Shown here: piece after piece, positions 8,872-16,040 of the stretch
Layout: every line of letters starts with the position of its first letter
Position numbering within the stretch: the first letter of the stretch is position 1
Source: Planctomycetota bacterium
GTDB lineage: Bacteria; Planctomycetota; Brocadiia; Brocadiales; Bathyanammoxibiaceae
DNA: 64,000 nucleotides
Direction: 5' to 3'
Assembly (NCBI GenBank): GCA_016209685.1
Contig: JACQVQ010000008.1
Coordinates: forward strand, 317,778 to 381,777
Made by a program: the position numbers and the translations under genes
Notes under the pieces: generated by a model
Databases searched by the model: none
What the model saw: the letters and a program-made list of their open reading frames with translations, nothing else
Told to the model about the DNA's origin: nothing

Positions 8872-10139
8872 AAGTAGTAGACAGTAGACAGCATACAGTA
8901 GACAGTAGAAAATCTTTTTTACTGTCCACTATCTACTATTTACTGCCTACTGCTTACTACCTACTGCCTACTGTTTACTGTCTACTATCTACTGCCTGCT
9001 TGTTCGCTACCACCCAGTGTGACCTGGAATGGCAGACCCCCAAGGAGGTTGCCTACCAGGGACTAAACTACGTGGCGTGGTTTTACGAAATAAAGAATAA
9101 TACGGACCAGGACATTACTGTCCCCGTGGAGGTCTTCCTGGCCACGGATACGGGGGGAAGACATATAGACCGCTATAATCCTGGCGTGGAGAAGATACTT
9201 GTGGGTGAGGAAGGCGGCTATAAACATGCCCTGTCCATGGGAGGTCAATTTGCCCCCCACGAGAAAAAGAAGGCCATCGCCTATTTTGAGGACGTGGATA
9301 AGAACGCCAGGGAACTCTACGTATACGTTACGGGGTTATCCCACTTCTTTTTCTGGCGGTGGAGGCTGGTAGATTATTCCTACAGGATTGTCTATGAAAG
9401 GGCAGATCCTGCCACGGGTGGATGGAATCTTGTAGAACATGGTTTCAGTAAGGATGCCACCCATAAGGACTATCCGTTCGGGACAGATACCCCACCTTCG
9501 GGACCTCGCTCTAGTTATACTAAGGAACTTGTACCCGAGAGCACCTTTATTTACAAGGCACCAGGTGGCGGGGCCGCTCCTCCTGAGCGCAGCGAAGGAC
9601 CTGGCCCCCAGGGGCAGAGGCGTAAGGACGTGGAGGATTTTGTCTCCGTCTGGGATGCCACCTTTAGTGCCGATAAGATAAGGTCCTCCAGGAAGGCCAT
9701 AGAACTGTGGGAGGCCATTACAGACCGTCCATCGTATAAGGAACTGGACATGGAGTCCCCCGAAAGGGTGTACACCTGGGAAGAGGCCTGGGAGAGTAAC
9801 GACAAACTCCTGGAGAAGAATCACGCCCTTGTCCTTGGGGAACCATTCCTTGACCCGCACGAGGCCCTGTGGCAGACCTCTAAGGTAGATGGCTACCAGG
9901 AATTAAGAGATGGTATCCTCCTGATATATACTAGATACGTCAGGTACTACGGGAAAGAATATCACTACGGCCTCGCAGTCTTCAAGATAAAGAACACACT
10001 GCCTTATACAAGGATACCCGGTTGGAGACAATACCCTTATGTATCCAAGTGGAAGATAGTAGACTATCGCTGGAAGCACATCACCAAGCCTAACTGGAAC
10101 CAGGAGGTCTTCTCTGGCTATCCGAAGGTAACCTGGTAA
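8868..10139 (+). CDS. Exported protein of unknown function with repeat-derived signal segment
   Basis: About 423 aa from a GTG at 8868, which has GGGGAGAG just upstream and overlaps the ACT gene stop (an ATG at 8856 is the alternative). The hydrophobic N-terminus ([21 protein letters not shown]) is a heptapeptide repeat encoded by the 7-bp DNA array and ends near a plausible cleavage site (ACLFA). The mature part starts [13 protein letters not shown] and continues with a beta-rich region ([17 protein letters not shown]) and many aromatic residues. I recognise no family. Residues around 225-245 contain another repeat-like stretch ([14 protein letters not shown]). The body looks like a real coding sequence without frame breaks. 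Confidence 0.7.
   Translation: MKVVDSRQHTVDSRKSFLLSTIYYLLPTAYYLLPTVYCLLSTACLFATTQCDLEWQTPKEVAYQGLNYVAWFYEIKNNTDQDITVPVEVFLATDTGGRHIDRYNPGVEKILVGEEGGYKHALSMGGQFAPHEKKKAIAYFEDVDKNARELYVYVTGLSHFFFWRWRLVDYSYRIVYERADPATGGWNLVEHGFSKDATHKDYPFGTDTPPSGPRSSYTKELVPESTFIYKAPGGGAAPPERSEGPGPQGQRRKDVEDFVSVWDATFSADKIRSSRKAIELWEAITDRPSYKELDMESPERVYTWEEAWESNDKLLEKNHALVLGEPFLDPHEALWQTSKVDGYQELRDGILLIYTRYVRYYGKEYHYGLAVFKIKNTLPYTRIPGWRQYPYVSKWKIVDYRWKHITKPNWNQEVFSGYPKVTW
8871..8997. repeat. 7-bp repeat array with inverted arms, inside a coding region
   Basis: The left arm is made of CAGTAGA-type units (8876-8908). A short A/T spacer (AAAATCTTTTTT) follows. The right arm (8931-8995) is made of TACTGCC/TACTGTC-type units and is the reverse complement of the left. 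The same architecture is seen at 56438-56530. The whole array lies in the open reading frame that starts at 8868. Confidence 0.85.
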
Positions 10140-10189
10140 GGGGCTGGAGATAACAAAGACTTGGGGGGCAAGGCAGTTAAAGACAACAG

Positions 10190-10603
10190 GTGCCAGTTGT
10201 GAATAGCAAAAGGTTAATACTTCTAACTGTATGCATTACCAGCATGGTCTTGAGTCATTCTTGCACAAAGCAGGTCAGAGAATATGGCGAACCTGATAAT
10301 GCTATTGAGGTCAAGGCCGGCAAGGACTTTATAATCACGCTTGAGTCCAACAGGACGACTGGCTACGGGTGGCAACTCGCCAGACCATTGGATGGAGCCG
10401 TACTTGAGCTTGTAGGCTCGGAATATACGCCAGGTGAAAGCAAGCTCATCGGTTCAGGCGGGAGGGAGATATGGACTTTCAGGGCTGTCGGCGCAGGGAA
10501 GACACCGATAGCCTTTAAATACATACGCCCCTGGGAGAAAGACGTCCCCCCTGCAAGGGAGGCAAGCTTTACTGTCGCTGTTAGCCCAAGAACCAGTCAG
10601 TAG
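10190..10603 (+). CDS. Chagasin-family (I42) cysteine protease inhibitor-like protein
   Basis: 137 aa (GTG at 10190, or GTG at 10199). An N-terminal hydrophobic stretch ending VLSHSC suggests export and perhaps lipid attachment, though the lipobox is poor. The three chagasin loops are present: NRTTGYGW (54-61), a Gly-rich GSGGREIWTF, and RPWEK. Such proteins block papain-like cysteine peptidases. No such peptidase is seen nearby, so the target may be external. It follows the preceding exported protein by 50 bp in the same direction. Confidence 0.85.
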   Translation: MPVVNSKRLILLTVCITSMVLSHSCTKQVREYGEPDNAIEVKAGKDFIITLESNRTTGYGWQLARPLDGAVLELVGSEYTPGESKLIGSGGREIWTFRAVGAGKTPIAFKYIRPWEKDVPPAREASFTVAVSPRTSQ

Positions 10604-10759
10604 TACTATCTACTGTTTTTTGGCCAACCCTGAACCTGCCGAAGGACGGCTCCCCGCGCTGGACAGGAAACTAACTTCATTTAACAAAACAATTCAATTA
10701 CTTGTGCGGGTGAAAAAGCGGCGGGGGAGATACAATGCAATAAAGATTGAATTCCTTAT
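10604..10759. other. Left border of the accessory patch, no gene seen
   Basis: It begins with 7-bp-repeat debris (TAGTACTATCTACTG) and turns AT-richer towards the methylase gene. The neighbouring R-M genes are more A/T-rich in codon choice than mfd or pgk, consistent with acquired DNA. No integrase or clear attachment site was found. Confidence 0.4.
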
Positions 10760-11740
10760 TTAGCTATCAGCCAATGGGGAACGTTTCTTCCTTCTTCCCA
10801 AAACTGCATATTTGACCTCGGGTTCATGCACCGCATGATATCCGTCCATCCATGATAAATTTTTGCCAATGACTAATTCCTCCATTGTCGCGTGATGTGT
10901 ATTAGTCATGGGAATCAGGCGCATTTGAAATCCATGGGCTCGTGCCATTTTCTTCACTTCTTCAGCATTATCGTATGTCATTAAAAAATCGCCATTTAAT
11001 GACTCGCATACCGTAAACAAACGTTCATGGTCAAGGTGACTGTGTTTATATAAACGCTTCCCTGCTTTCTTCCCACCAGCGGTATAGGGAGGGTCTATGA
11101 AGTATATTGCGTTTTTGTTTGTGGCAAATGATTCCATAACTTTTAATCCATCTTCACAGAGGAAGTCGATTCTGCTTACAATTTGGTTTAGGTTTAGCAG
11201 TCTTTTCGCAAGTGTCCCTGGGTACCAACGAGAATGAATGCCTTTCCCATTCTCGCCGTATTTGAGGAATCCTGACCCTTCAGCAAGGATTCCTCCATGA
11301 AACGTCCGATTCTTAAGAATTGTCTTAAACGCTTTTTCTTTAAGTTTGTTTGTGGATTTATTCAGTTCATGGATGACAGTCTTCTTAGTCAGGTCAAAAG
11401 TAAGAACTCGATTGGCCAGCCATTCGGCATCACCATTGACTATGGACAGCCAGACAGCAGCAATATCTTCATCCAATTCGACCATAACTGCCTTTTCAAC
11501 CAGATTTTCAAAAAGAGCAGTCAGGCTGATAATTCCCCCCCCAGCAAAAGGTTCGATAAGGATGCGGGGCTTTGGATACATGAGATTGACCCACTGTCTA
11601 AATGTTGGCACAAACCATGTCTTACCGCCAGGGTAGCGGAAAGGACTTCGCTGTGGGACAGAGGCAACGTTTACCGGTCTTGGTGTTTCTGCTTCTCCAA
11701 AAGATTCTGAGAATAACAGCGATTGTCTGCGTGTGCTCAT
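10760..11740 (-). CDS. D12-class (Dam-like) adenine-N6 DNA methyltransferase
   Basis: 326 aa. Motif order fits the alpha-type D12 family: FRYPGGK (34-40), the SAM-binding EPFAGGG (63-69), an acidic residue in MVELDED (about 87-92), and catalytic DPPYT (216-220). It transfers methyl groups to adenine N6. It starts two bases after the stop of the upstream endonuclease gene (TGAAATG), so the pair forms a tight restriction-modification operon with the nuclease first. The sequence recognised is not predictable. Confidence 0.9.
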   Translation of the reverse strand: MSTRRQSLLFSESFGEAETPRPVNVASVPQRSPFRYPGGKTWFVPTFRQWVNLMYPKPRILIEPFAGGGIISLTALFENLVEKAVMVELDEDIAAVWLSIVNGDAEWLANRVLTFDLTKKTVIHELNKSTNKLKEKAFKTILKNRTFHGGILAEGSGFLKYGENGKGIHSRWYPGTLAKRLLNLNQIVSRIDFLCEDGLKVMESFATNKNAIYFIDPPYTAGGKKAGKRLYKHSHLDHERLFTVCESLNGDFLMTYDNAEEVKKMARAHGFQMRLIPMTNTHHATMEELVIGKNLSWMDGYHAVHEPEVKYAVLGRRKKRSPLADS

Positions 11741-11741
11741 T

Positions 11742-12629
11742 TCAGAATGGCTTTTCTATCGTTTTGTTCACTGGTGGAGTATCTAGTTGCTCATCGAGTT
11801 TTTCTTGAAGCAGTTTTATGAAATCTGCAACTTTTCCGGGTGATGGTGTAGTGATAGAAAGAAGGGCTGACTCGAACTTGGTAAAAACTACATCCACCTT
11901 CTTTAGAGAATATCTTCCAAATTTCCGGCTTTTTTCTTTGATCATTTCTAAATCATAGACAAGCCATGCAATATCTGCATCGGATTTTGGCACTTGCTCT
12001 AGACGTGGCAATGTGTCGAAGAAGCCCTTATTCAACGCCACTACAGTCTTTTTCCCCCAACTGTGAAGGATTCCTCCTTTGAAAAGAAGTTGTGGAGCGA
12101 GTCTCTTACGAGAAGACGAAAGGTAATCTGGACGGGGATAGTTTGGTTCTTTAGACCAGTCCATTGCCGCACGGCCACACTGGTCTTTTATGTAATACTC
12201 AAACGGTTCACGTACGTTACCGGAGATATAGACGGCCTGGACCTCAAGGGCACCAAAATCATACACCCTGCCGTTATTATCATAAGCGACGAGAACCACA
12301 TCAATGTTTCCTGCAGACTTACCTTTCGAGTCATTCAGCCGTACTTCGGTAAGAGAACTCCACGTTGTGGTTTTGTCAAAAAAGAAGGATGCAGCATCAT
12401 CGGCAATAATCCAGTCCTCGCGAAAACGGATTGGGCAGGTGATAACTGGTACATTGTCCTGATAAATACTGCAGACACCTAAAGGATTCTTAGCTTTGTC
12501 TTTTGTGCAGTTTGGCACTTTATTATTGAAAGGGCATAGGCGATGGGTACGAAAACGCTTCGCCTTCTCACTCTGGTCTGTGGTTAGATATCCAAAAACT
12601 TCAGCAAGCGGTTGTTTGCGAATCGACAT
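11742..12629 (-). CDS. NotI-like type II restriction endonuclease
   Basis: 295 aa. The N-terminal half has four cysteines (C32, C41, C53, C65) in LCPFNNKVPNC, PLGVCS and VITCP, resembling the metal-binding module known for NotI. The likely nuclease centre is D110 (NIDVVL) with E129 and Q131 (ALEVQAVY), matching the D...ExQ variant of the PD-(D/E)xK fold used by NotI. The direct neighbour is an adenine methylase, supporting an R-M role. NotI itself recognises an all-G/C site, so this relative should recognise something containing adenine if its partner protects the same site. That is inference. Confidence 0.78.
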   Translation of the reverse strand: MSIRKQPLAEVFGYLTTDQSEKAKRFRTHRLCPFNNKVPNCTKDKAKNPLGVCSIYQDNVPVITCPIRFREDWIIADDAASFFFDKTTTWSSLTEVRLNDSKGKSAGNIDVVLVAYDNNGRVYDFGALEVQAVYISGNVREPFEYYIKDQCGRAAMDWSKEPNYPRPDYLSSSRKRLAPQLLFKGGILHSWGKKTVVALNKGFFDTLPRLEQVPKSDADIAWLVYDLEMIKEKSRKFGRYSLKKVDVVFTKFESALLSITTPSPGKVADFIKLLQEKLDEQLDTPPVNKTIEKPF

Positions 12630-12667
12630 TTTCTCTACTCGCCCTGCTATTCCATTTTATGCCATTT

Positions 12668-12696
12668 ATTGTATTCCTTATGAACCAAAAAATCAA
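12668..12696 (-). promoter_or_regulatory. Promoter of the restriction-modification operon
   Basis: On the minus strand TTGATT (12696-12691) and TACAAT (12673-12668) are 17 bp apart, about 40 bp before the endonuclease start. Only one promoter is obvious, so nuclease and methylase would be made together. Confidence 0.45.
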
Positions 12697-12748
12697 TTCT
12701 ACAATCTTGCTGAACTTTTAAGTTAAGTTGGCAATATTTAGGAAAACA

Positions 12749-12797
12749 AAACGCCCCACCGGAAACGGTGAGGCGTTAACAACCCAAGACTTGGGTT
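12749..12797. terminator. Two strong hairpins behind the membrane-protein gene
   Basis: The first hairpin (12749-12778) pairs AACGCC...CACCG with CGGTG...GGCGTT around a GAAA loop. The second (12781-12797) pairs AACCCAAG with CTTGGGTT. On the minus strand an intrinsic terminator would need a T-run; the first is followed on that strand by GTTTTGTTTTCC, a fair match. It probably ends transcription of the 12854-13465 gene before the R-M promoter. Confidence 0.5.
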
Positions 12798-12814
12798 CGT
12801 CTGGGTGTCAAATC

Positions 12815-12879
12815 TGTCTCCCCAGCCAGGACTCGAATCCGCCTCAGGCGGACCTACTTTACCGTTGGGCTACTGGGCT
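12815..12879 (-). pseudogene. Decayed tRNA-Asn copy with palindrome in place of the anticodon arm
   Basis: Read on the minus strand this closely follows the intact tRNA-Asn 670 bp away. The acceptor side, D-arm (AGCCCAACGGTAAAGTAGG) and T-loop/3' end (TTCGAGTCCTGGCTGGGGAG) are recognisable. About 25 nt covering the anticodon arm, variable loop and 5' T-stem are replaced by a 15-nt palindrome (TCCGCCTGAGGCGGA) that recurs widely in this window. Two acceptor pairs are broken and CCA reads ACA. It cannot be a working tRNA. The end of the neighbouring membrane-protein gene overlaps it. Confidence 0.75.
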
Positions 12880-13465
12880 GAGTAGTTGTGGACGCTTTTT
12901 GGGCACCTAGAAATTTCATAATCACCACTAGCAGAAGAAGCGGAAATCCTATGTAATTGAACCAAGGCATATAAAAAATAGGTAATAGGTAGCCTGCCAT
13001 GCCACCTAATAACCCTACCAAAACCCCGCCAATTACTGCTGTATCCCCCAATTTTTCATTTTTCTTCCACATTGCAAATAATCCTAATATTATTCCAAGA
13101 AAACCGATAGACGCACCGCTTAGCGTTTTCCAAACCTGCACAGAGGTAGAAATGTTGCGATTATGAAAAAATTGTGAGATGGCGAAAGGCTCGTATGCAT
13201 CAAGTTCTTCCGTGGTTTGCTGGTAGATAGGGCTTAGCTCAACACTTTGAGCGATACCTCCTGTAGCCAAGAGTTGAAGCTCCTTAAGGAGGGCCACCTT
13301 TTTCCCCATACGGTGAAAGAAGAAAAAACCTGTTTGACTCTCAAAATAAAATAATGCCGCTACTACGATAAGAATCAGGGTAACAAAGTAAAATAGGCGT
13401 GGGATGCTGAACTTTAGGAATAGATTTTCAAAACTCTTAAGAATACTAGCAGAAAAATCTTTCAT
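12854..13465 (-). CDS. Small multi-pass membrane protein of unknown function
   Basis: 203 aa with about four hydrophobic helices: 27-45, 112-130, 140-162 and 168-185. A soluble loop of about 65 residues separates the first from the rest. The Thr/Ser/Pro-rich C-terminal tail (STTTQPSSPTVK) runs into the tRNA pseudogene, so the natural end may have been lost. It lies between an intact and a broken tRNA-Asn, beside the R-M genes, in AT-richer DNA. I recognise no family; it may be cargo of the accessory patch. Confidence 0.6.
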   Translation of the reverse strand: MKDFSASILKSFENLFLKFSIPRLFYFVTLILIVVAALFYFESQTGFFFFHRMGKKVALLKELQLLATGGIAQSVELSPIYQQTTEELDAYEPFAISQFFHNRNISTSVQVWKTLSGASIGFLGIILGLFAMWKKNEKLGDTAVIGGVLVGLLGGMAGYLLPIFYMPWFNYIGFPLLLLVVIMKFLGAQKASTTTQPSSPTVK

Positions 13466-13487
13466 GACGTTGCTTTCTATGGGTAAC

Positions 13488-13562
13488 TGGCTCCCCAGCC
13501 AGGATTCGAACCTGGAACCAAGTGGTTAACAGCCACCTACTCTACCGTTGAGCTACTGGGGA
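13488..13562 (-). tRNA. tRNA-Asn (GTT)
   Basis: It folds as a full cloverleaf. The acceptor TCCCCAG pairs with CTGGGGA; T8; D-arm AGCTCAACGGTAGAGT; anticodon stem GTGGC/ACCAC region with loop CTGTTAA, anticodon GTT; T-arm CCAGGTTCGAATCCTGG. Discriminator G and an encoded CCA follow. The gene is on the minus strand just upstream of the 203-aa membrane-protein gene. Confidence 0.95.
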
Positions 13563-13619
13563 GTAACGGTTGGGTAATTATACCATGATTGTTTCTAATC
13601 TCAATACCCCTGGACTTCT

Positions 13620-13765
13620 AGGATATGTTGTCTACGTACGTTCGGCTACGTCTGTAGCGTGCCAGCTTGTCTGGCACGTTTTGACGTGCGAGGCGAGCTC
13701 GCACGCTACAAACTACAAACTTAGGTTGCGCCAATATACGCAGGCTAAAGCCTGCGGCTACTGTT
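13620..13765. repeat. Cluster of imperfect palindromes
   Basis: Successive inverted repeats are visible: GTAGCGTGCCAG...CTGGCACG, ACGTGCGAGG...CTCGCACG and GCAGGCTAAAGCCTGC. They resemble dispersed palindromes elsewhere and separate tRNA-Asn from the thioredoxin gene. Confidence 0.6.
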
Positions 13766-14413
13766 TTATTTCTCCTCAATGAATCCCACTTTTTTTGCCC
13801 AGTCGCTGTCGGGGTACTCTTTGAGGAGTCTCCTCCATCCGTTCATCAATGCGTCCCGGGAGCCTGTGCGTTTGTATTCGGAGACGGCTGTCCAGTAGAG
13901 GGCCTCGGGGGCTATGGGGTTCTTGGGATACTTTTCTACCACCCCGTTGAACCCTGAGAGGGAGGCCTGGAAGTCGCCCTTGTTAAAGGAGGCCTTGGCC
14001 TGGGCGAATTCTAACTGGGCAACTAATTCTTCAGGGGGTGTGAAGCCTGTGAAGCTGTGGTGGACCGTCCCCTGGGCATCTAACACTACCAGGGTGGGTG
14101 TCCAGTGTACGTTGAACCTCTGGGGGAGTGTCTTGTTTTCTCCTACATGGCACTTAACGGGTATAAAGTTCTGGGAGATAAGACCGATTACCTTTGCCTC
14201 TGGATACGTCACGGTATCCATCCTCTGGCAGCCCCCTCACTGGGGGTGATAGAAGTCTACGAGGAGAAGTTTGCCCGTGTCTTGTGCCTTCTTCTGGGCA
14301 ACCTCAAAATCCTTCTCCCAGGAGATGGCGGGGCCGCTCCCGGCTGTGGCTGACTGGGAGGAGTTTGCGATTAGAAAGTTTAATAAAGCGGCGGTAAGGA
14401 TAAGACTTTTCAT
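13766..14413 (-). CDS. Thioredoxin-fold/TPR protein with in-frame UGA at the catalytic Cys: probable selenoprotein
   Basis: One 215-codon frame from the ATG at 14413 (AAGGAGGT seven bases upstream) is interrupted only by TGA at 14239-14237, codon 59. Residues 1-24 are a signal peptide. The thioredoxin domain reads LLLVDFYHPQ-U-GGCQRMDTVTYP, placing the UGA exactly at the first Cys of the usual CxxC in FYAxWCxxCxRMD proteins; C62 is the second. The cis-Pro motif TPTLVV has P106. Residues about 130-200 form TPR-like helices. Read as Sec, the active site is UGGC. A hairpin downstream fits a bacterial SECIS. It is probably a periplasmic thiol-redox protein. The alternative is a Cys-to-stop mutation or two separate ORFs; no sel genes lie in this window. 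Confidence 0.72.
14201..14239 (-). promoter_or_regulatory. UGA codon with candidate bacterial SECIS hairpin
   Basis: After the TGA (14239-14237) comes a 7-bp perfect stem TGGATAC/GTATCCA (14220-14214 with 14207-14201) closing a 6-nt loop CGTGAC. The loop starts 23 nt after the TGA, and its second base is G. Both agree with the bacterial SECIS model (apical loop about 16-37 nt downstream, G among the first two loop bases). It lies within the coding sequence, as expected in bacteria. Confidence 0.6.
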
Positions 14414-14455
14414 GACCTGTACCTCCTTTTTGGACATGTCATTGCGAGGGGTGTA

Positions 14456-14483
14456 GTAGGGGCGACCGGCCGGTCGCCCCTAC
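14456..14483. repeat. 28-bp perfect palindrome, GTAGGGGC...GCCCCTAC family
   Basis: It has outer arms GTAGGGGC/GCCCCTAC with inner GACCGGCCGGTC, identical to copies at 46881-46908 and 62486-62513. It lies between the hemerythrin and thioredoxin genes and could attenuate transcription in their shared operon. Confidence 0.9.
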
Positions 14484-14492
14484 AATTTGGGG

Positions 14493-15092
14493 TTAATGCT
14501 GGCAACCGTGGCCATGACCGTGTCCATGTCCATGACCATGGCCATGCCCATGTCCGTGCTCATGACCATGCCCGTGTCCGTGGGCATGGCCGTGCCCATG
14601 TCCAGCAGAGCCGGCAGAGGCGGCGTGCATAGGTGTTATGACGTCCTTCTCTATCTCTTCTGCGGAGAGTTTTCCGTCCAGGATGGGTAGATAGACCTCT
14701 TCTTCCTTTCGGAAGTGGACTGCCAGTATCCCCTCTAATTTATTGGAGGCCTTCTGTATCTTCTTGACCTGTTGCTGGGCGGATTCCTTGTAGGCCTGGG
14801 CAATTTCTCCTTCCAGTTCGTGGATATAGGCCTTAATGGCCTCGTGGTCCACCTCCATGGTCCTGGTGAACATGGGGTTTTTCATTACCTCCCCTACCTT
14901 ACGGTAGAGGTATTTCTCCTCGGCCTCGGCGTGGGGCAGGAGTTCCAGTTTGAGGAATTCCATGAAGTCCTGGAGTTGCATCCTCTCACGGGCGCTGAAC
15001 CTGTCCAGGGCTTCTACCGCCTTCCAGTAGCCTTCCAGCCTCTGTTCCAGGTGTTTATGATGTTCCCTGATTTCTTCAGTGGGTCTTGCCAT
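14493..15092 (-). CDS. Hemerythrin HHE-domain protein with long His-Gly tail
   Basis: 199 aa. Residues about 10-150 form a four-helix HHE domain with the expected ligands: HHKHLEQRL, LPHAEAEEKYLY, VDHEAIKAYIHE and VHFRKEEEVYLP. Such domains bind a di-iron centre for O2 or redox sensing. The last 35 residues are almost pure His-Gly (GHGHAHGHGHGHEHGH...) ending GCQH, encoded by a near-perfect 6-bp DNA repeat. The tail probably sequesters Ni, Zn or Cu. The gene starts immediately after the accD stop (TAAATG) and precedes the thioredoxin gene, so it belongs to the gap operon. Confidence 0.9.
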   Translation of the reverse strand: MARPTEEIREHHKHLEQRLEGYWKAVEALDRFSARERMQLQDFMEFLKLELLPHAEAEEKYLYRKVGEVMKNPMFTRTMEVDHEAIKAYIHELEGEIAQAYKESAQQQVKKIQKASNKLEGILAVHFRKEEEVYLPILDGKLSAEEIEKDVITPMHAASAGSAGHGHGHAHGHGHGHEHGHGHGHGHGHGHGHGHGCQH

Positions 15093-16040
15093 TTAATCCT
15101 CCGTTGTCTCGTTTTGGTCTTTACCACTATCTTCCTCTGTTGAGAGTGGCCCCGCCGTCTCATGGGTGGTTACATTGGGGGTTTGCTTCGCCCCGTTTGC
15201 TACTTCGGTTTCGTCCCCCTCTGGCGGGCCAATCATGAAGTCTATCAATCTGGATAGCTCTCTGCGCATGTCCTGGCGGGAGACAATCATGTCCAGAAAA
15301 CCATGCTCCAGTAGGAACTCTGCCGTCTGGAATCCCTCGGGCAAGGTCTTCTTGATGGTCTGTTCAATGACCCTCGGGCCAGCAAAACCTATGAGTGCCC
15401 CAGGCTCAGCGACGATAATGTCTCCCAGGGAGGCGTAACTGGCCATGACTCCGCCCATAGTGGGGTCTGTGAGCACGGAAATGAATATCCCGTTGGCCTC
15501 CCGCAGGCTGAAGAGGGCCGCGCTGGTCTTGGCCATCTGCATGAGGGAGAACATGCCCTCATGCATCCTGGCGCCTCCCCCTGAACCAGAGATGATTACC
15601 AGGGGAAGTCTTCTCTCCCGGGCCAGGGCTGCCGCCCTGGTGATTTTCTCTCCTACTACGGAGCCCATACTGCCCATGATGAAATTAGAGTCTGTGGCGC
15701 CAAATACTATCTTTCTATTGTGGATGGCACCTGTACCTACCAGGGCGGCGTCTTTTAGGCCTGTCCGTTTCTGTTCTGTCTGAACCCTTTCCTTGTAGCT
15801 TATCCTGTCCTTAAAATCCAGGGGGTCAACGGGTTCCATGTCTGGCCAGAACTCTTGGAAACTCCCCTCATCCAGGGTTATCCGTATCCTCTCCTGGGCG
15901 GGGATGCGGAAGTGATAATCACATTCAGGGCAGACGTAGAAGCGTTCCACCATGGCCTTCCTGTAGATAAGGCCGCTACAGCCTTCACACTTTATCCAGA
16001 GTCCGTCAGGGATTACCCTCTTTTTCCTATGGATTACCAT
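15093..16040 (-). CDS. accD: Acetyl-CoA carboxylase carboxyltransferase subunit beta
   Basis: 315 aa. A four-Cys zinc finger (C18, C21, C37, C40) precedes the crotonase-like carboxyltransferase core (GSGGGARMHEGM, DPTMGGVMASYA, AEPGALIGFAGPRVIEQT). It forms the AccA/AccD carboxyltransferase that makes malonyl-CoA. The C-terminal 35 residues are an acidic, Thr/Glu-rich extension not needed by the family. No accA is in the window. The start codon directly follows the rpe stop and the stop directly precedes the hemerythrin start. Confidence 0.96.
   Translation of the reverse strand: MVIHRKKRVIPDGLWIKCEGCSGLIYRKAMVERFYVCPECDYHFRIPAQERIRITLDEGSFQEFWPDMEPVDPLDFKDRISYKERVQTEQKRTGLKDAALVGTGAIHNRKIVFGATDSNFIMGSMGSVVGEKITRAAALARERRLPLVIISGSGGGARMHEGMFSLMQMAKTSAALFSLREANGIFISVLTDPTMGGVMASYASLGDIIVAEPGALIGFAGPRVIEQTIKKTLPEGFQTAEFLLEHGFLDMIVSRQDMRRELSRLIDFMIGPPEGDETEVANGAKQTPNVTTHETAGPLSTEEDSGKDQNETTED

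Noticed and set aside
8856-9000. CRISPR array in the 7-bp-repeat regions
   Set aside because: The units are 7 bp with no unique spacers of constant length and no cas genes; they are minisatellite-like inverted arrays.
12815-13490. Attachment-site duplication of an integrated phage at tRNA-Asn
   Set aside because: The remnant includes the D-arm and 5' acceptor side, more than the 3' segment normally duplicated, and no integrase is present. A decayed duplicate is simpler.
13766-14221. A separate 151-aa protein starting at ATG 14221
   Set aside because: It would begin in the middle of the thioredoxin active site with no Shine-Dalgarno; the frame is continuous with the upstream part except for the single UGA.
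15166-15438. Plus-strand ORFs opposite accD and other genes
   Set aside because: They are shadows of strongly supported genes on the minus strand, with no start signals or recognisable domains.
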